Assembly (NCBI RefSeq): GCF_000143415.4
Contig: NW_003314395.1
Location: forward strand, 124,001-188,000
From: Selaginella moellendorffii
Taxonomy: Eukaryota > Streptophyta > Lycopodiopsida > Selaginellales > Selaginellaceae
Direction: 5' to 3'
Length of the DNA: 64,000 bases
The position numbers and the translations under genes are program-made. Below, one piece after another: positions 57,934 to 64,000 of this stretch. Within the stretch, counting starts at the first letter, position 1; each line of letters starts with the position of its first letter. Below the pieces are notes generated by a model. The model was given only the letters and a program-made list of their open reading frames with translations, searched no databases and was not told the origin of the DNA.

Positions 57934-59474
57934 ATGACACTCGCGGGCTTCGATGGTTTCAGGATCCAGAGGTCGGACCAGAGCTTTCTCTTTTTGGGCG
58001 ATGGAAGCGACGACGGCAAGCTCCCTTCCGGGACCCTCTGTGTTCTCAGCCACAAAGAGAAGGAGATCATGAACGCTTTGGACGGTGCCGGAGTCCAGCC
58101 CACGGAGTCCGAGATCGCGCAAGAGGTGGCGGTTTTGTCACAAACCAATATCTACAGGCCGGGGATCGATGTCACACAGGCCGAGCTCCAGCCGCATTTG
58201 ACGTGGAGGAGGCAAGAGAAAACCGAGATGGTGGGCTCGTGGAAGGCGAAGATATACGACATGCATCATGTGACTGTCAGTGTCCGGTCGCGAAGGGTTC
58301 CAGGAGCCATGACAGACGAGGAGCTGTTCGCTTCAGAAGAGGCCGAGGGAGAGGACGACGAAGACTACACCGATCTTCTAACCGAGGAGGAGAAGCAGCA
58401 ACTGGACTCGGCGCTCAAGGCCGAGAATGGCGAGTTTATCGAGAAGGGATTTGACAAGGGTGGCAAGGACAACAGCAAGCTTCGCAGGCGCTTGGAGAAC
58501 GGGGGGGATGATATTATATTGGACGGATTGCTCGACGATGATATGAGCGTAGGGGGTGCTTCGTCTGGCTCGGATATCCACAGGGAGGACAGGAAAAGCT
58601 GGTTTAGCTGGGGGAAGAAGAGCGTCAAGCATGAAAACGCAAAGAAGGTGGAGCCGGCAAGGAAGTCTCTCAGCGTAGAAGTAGAGCGGGGTGGCAGGAA
58701 TAACAGCAGAAAGTCTTTCGACAGGCGACCATCGAATTATAGAGCGGAGGACACATTCGAGCTCAAGAAAGGATACATGGACAAGCCTGCCAGGAAGAGC
58801 GTAAGCAGGGAGTCGATTCACAAGCCTGGAAAGGCTGGCGCCGAAAACGAGTACCAGAAGGGATTGAGGCCGGTGCTCTGGCTCACGCCGGATTTTCCTC
58901 TGAGCACTGAGGAGTTTGTGCCGCTGCTGGACATCCTGTCCAACAAAGTGAAAGCGATCCGGAGGCTACGTGAGCTCTTGACAACCAAGCTACCGACTGG
59001 AACGTTTCCAGTCAAGGTAAGTTTATTTTCTTTTCTCGTTTCTCCAGTTCTTCGGTGACCAAAGTTTGTTTCTTTTTTCCTTCGTCTCAGCTGGCCATAC
59101 CAGTAGTCCCTACCATCAGAGTCGTCGTGACTTTCACTCGCTTTGACGAGATCCGCGCGCCGTCGGAGGAGTTTTCCACGCCACTCTCGAGTCCTCGCCA
59201 CTTCCAAGACGCAAAAGCCAAGGAGGGGGATGCTCCGCAAGCACAGGCATCATCGGCGAGTTCATGGTTTTCGTGGATGCGACCTCACAGCCAGGCAAGC
59301 TCGTCGGCGGTGTCGGACGATCACGGGCCCGACTTGGTGGATCCGTTTCTCATCCCCAGTGACTACACCTGGGTGGACGTGAACGAGAAGAAGCGGCGAG
59401 CCAAGGACAAGAAATCGAAGAGCAAGAAGAATAAGAAGCCTCCTCCAGCGCAGGGAGAGACAACGAAGGGCTAG
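57934..59474 (+). CDS. ANKRD13-like copy without ankyrin repeats
   Basis: Homology to 48592-50151 begins at 57915 with constant offset 9323 and no net length change. The exons 57934-59016 and 59091-59474 stay open, giving 488 residues from the first in-frame ATG (MTLAGFDGF). Ankyrin repeats and the first part of the GPCR-chaperone domain are absent. The original promoter is lost, so expression would need a new one from the DUF455 or dirigent sequence upstream. Few base differences from the full copy indicate a recent duplication. It may be a pseudogene that has not yet accumulated stops. Confidence 0.7.
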
Positions 59475-59573
59475 TCTGCTTGCTAGCTCTCACAAGTTAC
59501 AACAAACAAAGGCTTTTGGATTTTTTTTTTGTAGGCGATTTACCACACGAAATGAAATTCTTGTGTTCTTTCT

Positions 59574-60109
59574 TCACTTCTTGTATAGGGTGTAACCATA
59601 CAAATTAGCAGCGAGGATGATCAGGAGCGTGATATAATTGCCCCTCACAGGAATTCTCATCAGCTTTTTCACGTAGGAACCAACGAGGATTAGAATGCCG
59701 ACGAGAAAACACGCACCCATGGTCGACCACGATGCCTTCGCGTCGCTAAAGTCGTAGACAACATAGAGGAGGCTGAAAAGGAGTGGTGTCATCATCACGG
59801 ACAAGCTCGCAAAGAAGATCATCCACATAGAGAGCATGAGCTTTTTGGCCTCTAGAGCTTTTCCCTGACCGTTATCAAGAAATGCTATTAGACACCATGC
59901 CAATCCAAATGCCGAGATGGTTGAAGCGAGAAGGAAGTGGAAGCAACGCCCCTTTTCCACTGGTGTGGCATTCTCTTTGATGAGGGAGATCCCTGACTGG
60001 AGGCATGTAGAAGCCACAAAAGTGAAAGGCGTAATCAGCAATTTGGCAAACTTCAATGCTTCTTTGTGGGGGCAGCATTAGCTTCTCCAATCTTTCCCAC
60101 TTCTTCCAT
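59574..60109 (-). pseudogene. Membrane protein type A, copy 3 (N-terminal frameshift)
   Basis: Nearly identical to 50251-50787, but one base is missing in the CTTTGTGGGGGC stretch near 60068 (copy 1 has CTTTGTTGGGGGC). That shifts the frame after about 14 codons. From the LKFAKLLITPF segment on, the frame is open to the stop at 59574, but there is no ATG near its start. Confidence 0.7.
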
Positions 60110-60455
60110 TAAACTCAAAGTCCTTCCCCTGCAAGCTGCCGATTTTGTTGAGCGGGATGATGAGAGTGCTAATCTGGATCACATGGCCTTGATCGACCAG
60201 CAAAACACACTATATATTCTTTAGATTCCGTGGAATGCCTTGAATCGGTATTTGCCGCACGATAAGCGACTTGCCACGACTTGCCACAAATAATCATATG
60301 TATACGTTTCTTTGTTTTGTTCTTACAAGTCAAACTGATTCTGGCATTTTGCTACATGAATAGCAACCGGAAACAAATCTCTGCAAAATGGCAAGTGTCA
60401 CTTGATTTTACATGGGGATCCGATAACCTACAAACAGTTTCTTTGTGTCTTGTTC
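60110..60455. other. Conserved spacer of the duplicated module, third copy
   Basis: Matches 50788-51113 apart from a short duplication (GACTTGCCAC twice near 60268-60287). No gene seen. Confidence 0.6.
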
Positions 60456-61352
60456 TTACATAATCTTGCAAATCAAGTTCCTGGTAAACAGCTCGCTGGT
60501 GTTGTTCACGATCCAGGGGTGACCAAGCACTTGCTCCACCGTCAGCCTCCGGCTCGGATAAACCTCCAACATCCCCATGATCAAATCCTTTGCCTCGCTC
60601 GACAGATCACTCCAATCCAATGCAAACTCCACATTGTCCACGCTTTTCAGCAATAACTCCACATAATCAGAGTGGTATTCAGGGAACGCCACCCTTCCGC
60701 TAACGAGCTCATATAGAATGAGTCCGAGCCCCCAAACGTCCACCGCTTGAGTGTAGTATTTCGGCCATCCGCCCTCACCAGCCCTGAGAACATCTGGCGA
60801 CATATACCCAGGGGTGCCACAAAGGTGGTGCATCTCGTCTGCCCGGTCAGTCGCAACCCCAAAGTCAGACAGCTTCACCTCGTAAGGTTGTGCTGGATGC
60901 GTCAGCAAAACGTTTTCCAGCTTCATATCCCTGTGCACCACCCCAAGGTTGTGCATCTCCCTCAGCGTCTCGGCCAGGCTCTTGGTCACAAACGCCGCCT
61001 CGTCATCCGCCAGCCTCCCCACCATCTTGAGCCTGTCCCGGAGAGTGCACGAGCAGAGCTCCAAGATTAGGGATCCCCACCAGCGGCCCTTGCGCTCCTC
61101 CTCGACCATGTCGTAGATCTCTAGTGTACCATGGCAGCCATTGAGTTTGAGCATGATTTCCTTCTCTCTCTCACCCGACCTCTCGAAGCTCTTAGCCGCT
61201 AGCAACTTACCACCCATTCTAAAGCTTACAAGGTGTACAGTGCCTTGCCCTCCCTTTCCAAGCTCAAAACCCACATCGTACATCTTCCTCAACGACGACA
61301 GCTCTTCGCTCACAACCAACTCACCAGTCTCGACCGCTCTCCACACAGTCAT
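60456..61352 (-). CDS. Ser/Thr protein kinase, PEPC-kinase-like, copy 3
   Basis: 298 residues from ATG 61352. All catalytic motifs match copies 1 and 2. The differences I saw are T at the ETGELVV position and DLSSEAK. The open frame contrasts with the frameshifted neighbours on both sides. Confidence 0.88.
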   Translation of the reverse strand: MTVWRAVETGELVVSEELSSLRKMYDVGFELGKGGQGTVHLVSFRMGGKLLAAKSFERSGEREKEIMLKLNGCHGTLEIYDMVEEERKGRWWGSLILELCSCTLRDRLKMVGRLADDEAAFVTKSLAETLREMHNLGVVHRDMKLENVLLTHPAQPYEVKLSDFGVATDRADEMHHLCGTPGYMSPDVLRAGEGGWPKYYTQAVDVWGLGLILYELVSGRVAFPEYHSDYVELLLKSVDNVEFALDWSDLSSEAKDLIMGMLEVYPSRRLTVEQVLGHPWIVNNTSELFTRNLICKIM

Positions 61353-61431
61353 GGCGAGATTAAACAACGATTATTAGCGTGACCTAAAGGGAACTGCCTT
61401 TAAGTCTTGATCAAACCAGATTGAGTTATGA

Positions 61432-61995
61432 TCAAGACTTGCAGACCTTTGCGGTGAATTCCACGACATAGAGATTGTTTCCTTTGCTTGTTTCTTTCGC
61501 TGTGCCCGTGGCTCCTTCAAGTCTTCTGGTGCCACCAACGATGGCGAAGAGAGCTTGAGATCCAGCGGTCGAGCTCCCGGCCTCGCCTTGAAACTCGAGG
61601 CTGCTACCATCAGCAAAGGAGCAATGCGAGGACTGGAAGCTCCCCAGGCCGGTGTTTGCAAGGATTCCCATGTATGTCCCCATGGATAACCTGGTATAGC
61701 CCTTGGTGGAGACCGAGAATGGGGCTGCGAATGTCTGCATTGATCCGGGTCTACCAGCGTTGTCTTTGGGAAGAACGTAGAACTCGGTTTCGTTGATCCC
61801 CGTGTCCGTAAAATAGGGACTGGCCTTGGAAGGTGTAGGTCTTGCACTGTTTCACAACTTCACAAGATTCAGATGGTAGAAATCCTTAAGATCTGCAAAG
61901 CATCGATAAGAAAATGGAATTTATACCTTGGAGGACGATGCTGATGTCGCTAATGCCAGGATGATCAAAAAGATCCCAATTCCAGAGGAGGCCAT
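61432..61995 (-). pseudogene. Dirigent-like protein, copy 3 (frameshifted)
   Basis: The signal-peptide exon from ATG 61995 is intact. One extra base in the CCGTAAAATAGGGAC stretch near 61810 (copy 2: CCGTAAACAGGGAC) shifts the frame. The 3' part from SMQTFAAPFSVSTKGY to the stop at 61432 is open. The conserved GGTGRF reads GGTRRL here. Confidence 0.7.
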
Positions 61996-62450
61996 TTGCC
62001 CCATTGTGTAGAATGCTCTAGCCTAGAGCTCTCCATATCTTAGATAAATAGATAGATACCAGAGTACACGTGAAATACGTGAGCGTCGATCCATTAACAC
62101 TGGGCCGAGGCTGAAGAAGGACGAGATTGTGAAACAAAACTTGGCAGGAAGAGCTCGTGCATGTCGCCGTTGGTTTCTCGACACAACAGTCAAGGATAAT
62201 TTGTTCAATCTCTCAAGTATAGAACTGTGCATTTTATATTAGTCCCAGCTGCACCATACAGGGCATATCAAAATGTGTGGACTACAAAAATTTGAATTCC
62301 CATATAATCTCAAAAAGACATAACAAGGAAAAAAAAGGAATGAGATCCTATACTAGTTATCTACCTTTAAACCTCGCAGCTGGATCACACTTTAGTCTCC
62401 TACAAAATCCAAGAACCAGGTTCTGCTTCACTTTTTTCACGTTTAAGTTC
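61996..62450. other. Upstream flank of dirigent copy 3
   Basis: Repeat of 52620-53053. No gene seen. Confidence 0.5.
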
Positions 62451-62510
62451 ATGGCAGAAGGGGCAACAATTGCTAATTCTAATGAGGCTAACGGGACGAA
62501 GCTGGCCCAC
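62451..62510 (+). pseudogene. N-terminal fragment of type B membrane-protein gene, second case
   Basis: It starts MAEGATIANSNEANG and breaks off into the inverted 3' flank at about 62510, the same structure as at 53054-53110. Confidence 0.65.
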
Positions 62511-62767
62511 GAGCATTTAAAACCCCCTCATCAAAATCTTCCAAGATTCATACCACTATTTTTCCATGTATCTAAGAAATGGATGAGCATTAGCGACATC
62601 ATCATCCTCCATTTTCTTATCTATGCGATCAATGAAGACATTGGCAGCCCCTCTTAAGCTCTTTTGTCAGAGGCACCATAAGGTTTGAAGGAGCCACAGC
62701 ACTGCGAGAGAAACGAGCAAAAAAACAAAAACAATCTCTGTAACAAAGAAATTGTAAATCTATTACG

Positions 62768-63345
62768 TTAAAAATTAAGTCTTTTATTTAAAGTGTACCT
62801 ATACGTGTTAGCAGCAAAGATGATAAGTAAAATGACAGGAGTGCCTTTCAGAGGAATCCTCATCCTTTGGAACAGCTTTTTCACGTAGGAACCAGTGAAG
62901 ACTACAACGACCAAAGCTAAATATGCACTCAATATTGACCACGATGCCTTGGTTCCGATGAAATCGTATACCACATACAGGAGGCTGAAGAGGAGCGGCA
63001 ACATCATCGTAGACAAGCTTGAAAAGAAGATCACCCAAAGAGAAGACATGAGATTGTCGAGCTCCTGAGCTTTTCTTTCCTTGTTATCAACAATTGCTAT
63101 CATACACCCAAATATGGAGATAGTTGCAGCCATAAAGAGGTGGAAGCAACGCCCCTTATCCGCGGGTGTTGCATTCTCTCTGATCTTCTGTGCCACGTGG
63201 CAGGCGGCCCCCTCCCAGGCTGAGGCTCAGCCTGCGCCTTCTCCACGTGCTTTGGGCCCGGGAGAGTCCTCCCCGATGAGGGAGATTCCCAACTGGAGAC
63301 ATGTGGAAGCCACAAAAGTGAAAGGTGTAATCAGCAATTTGGCCA
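62768..63345 (-). pseudogene. Membrane protein type B, copy with 93-bp insertion
   Basis: Read on the minus strand, LLITPFTFVAST is followed by a foreign GC-rich stretch (63185-63277). The frame then resumes with RENATPADKGRCFHLF and runs through SLSTMMLPLLFSLLYVVYDF to YTLNKRLNF and a stop at 62768. The normal N-terminus is replaced beyond about 63345. A shorter protein could start inside, but the gene is probably dead. Confidence 0.65.
63185..63277. mobile_element. GC-rich 93-bp insertion with 3-bp duplication
   Basis: Compared with the other copies (CTCTTTGATGAGGGAG), 90 extra bases plus a repeated GAT (63182-63184 and 63275-63277) interrupt the gene. The insert is clearly GC-rich against an AT-leaning neighbourhood and has no obvious terminal repeats or coding content. 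Confidence 0.55.
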
Positions 63346-63566
63346 ATCGCGCCACTATTAACAATGCCACTAGAAGAAAATTTTACACCAACTTTCATAA
63401 GGTAATGCGACTACCCACTGCATGTTCAGCCATTTAAAGCATATTTCCGGGACAAACAACAAACTCCGAGAGGGAAAGACGAGAGAGAGACACTCAAGGT
63501 CTCATTTTTAGTCTTGATTCTTTTGATTTCCTCTCGAACAAACGCAGCAAGCAGGGAAGAGATCTC
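63346..63566. other. Spacer before the acyltransferase gene
   Basis: The array homology ends near 63345. The rest is the presumed promoter and leader of the next gene. No gene seen. Confidence 0.4.
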
Positions 63567-63896
63567 ATGGGTCTACAGGGAGAAGTAAGATTGAGCGGTC
63601 TCAAAGTGAAAGTCCACAAGATCTCGACGGTGGTTCCAGCCGGAGAGACCGAGCAATGCACGCTCTTCATGTCCAACATCGACCAGGTACTGGCTTACTA
63701 TGTCGAGACACCTACCATTTCTTGGCTGGGAGATTCAAGCTCAATCCCAAGCTGGGGAGGATGGAGCTGGAATGCAACCTCGAAGGGATCTCTTATCTGG
63801 GCGATACCAGTGTTCCAAATCAGCTCTTCCGCAATCTCGTTCTCCTTCCGTACGAAGGCAAGGCTCTCAACGATGCTCCTCTCATCATAATCCAGG
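63567..63896 (+). pseudogene. BAHD acyltransferase, 5' exon, internally deleted, partial at window edge
   Basis: From ATG 63567 the frame reads VKVHKISTVVPAG and TLFMSNIDQVLAYYVET, the typical start of an HXXXD (BAHD) acyltransferase. It then changes frame at about 63700 to YHFLAGRFKLNPKLGRMELE and LVLLPYEGKAL, which is the conserved segment normally found some 25-35 residues later. The missing stretch and frame change point to a deletion at about 63695-63710. A splice donor follows ATCCAG at 63896. The catalytic HXXXD would lie beyond the window. The gene could still be something else if an unusual intron explains the break. Confidence 0.5.
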
Positions 63897-64000
63897 TTCG
63901 TTCCTTGTTTTTCTAGCGTTTGTTCTTCGTTCTTCCTTGGAGAGAGCTTGGTTTCTTTGGGTGTTGGAATGCATGAGGATCGTATGGTTGCTCCGCTGCC
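63897..64000 (+). other. Probable intron of the acyltransferase gene, cut by window end
   Basis: Starts with GTTCGTTCC after an exon-like end and contains pyrimidine runs. The next exon is not visible. Confidence 0.4.

Overview
The window looks like nuclear DNA of an early-diverging land plant, most probably the lycophyte Selaginella. The reasons are very short introns (about 45-70 bp) with GT-AG and some GC-AG borders, dense gene spacing, a 17-repeat SS-type PPR gene, chloroplast and mitochondrial proteins of plant type, plant-only transcription factors (GRAS, MYB-CC), and GC-balanced gene islands set in AT-rich, retroelement-littered spacers. The species is an inference.

Layout. 1-7.2 kb is a nest of decayed Ty3/gypsy elements: a full-length but dead element with both LTRs (2199-7202), and a deleted relative in opposite orientation (about 1020-2194), whose LTRs abut head to head with a 4-bp spacer. 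7.3-10.7 kb holds broken genes: a mitochondrial processing peptidase alpha pseudogene that still shows its intron structure, a coiled-coil gene remnant and an orphan last exon. 10.7-17.9 kb is an AT-rich desert with another retroelement relic, local tandem repeats and one intact, intronless, secreted AT-rich ORF (12302-12751).

17.9-32.4 kb is a compact gene island: a RIQ-type thylakoid protein, a small C-terminally anchored protein, a glutaredoxin-like zinc protein, a MYB-CC (PHR-like) factor, co-chaperone p23, a DUF1997 protein, REV7/MAD2L2, a RAM1-type GRAS factor, eIF2B beta and a PPR protein. 32.4-37.6 kb is a second AT-rich desert with an AT-rich lectin-like gene interrupted by one TGA, a possible MITE and a TA microsatellite. 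37.6-50.2 kb is a second gene island: a BtaB-type half of betaine lipid synthase, an UNC93-like transporter, a chloroplast membrane protein, an ISWI remodeler (25 exons), a thiamine-pyrophosphate-type mitochondrial carrier and an ANKRD13-like ankyrin protein.

50.2-63.4 kb is a young, rearranged tandem array. A module of [multi-span membrane protein - PEPC-kinase-like kinase - dirigent-like secreted protein] is present three times, with extra copies of a second membrane-protein type (B), inverted pieces, a chimeric membrane-protein gene, and a second, N-terminally truncated ANKRD13 copy joined to fragments of a dirigent gene and a DUF455 gene. All three kinase copies are open and nearly identical. 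Of the dirigent copies only the middle one is open, and of the type A membrane-protein copies only the first. The window ends in the 5' part of a BAHD acyltransferase gene that appears internally deleted.

All coordinates and exon joins were read by eye. The joins given for RIQ, MYB-CC, p23, DUF1997, REV7, GRAS, eIF2B beta, the BtaB-like gene, the DUF6737-like gene, the carrier and ANKRD13 all sum to whole codons.
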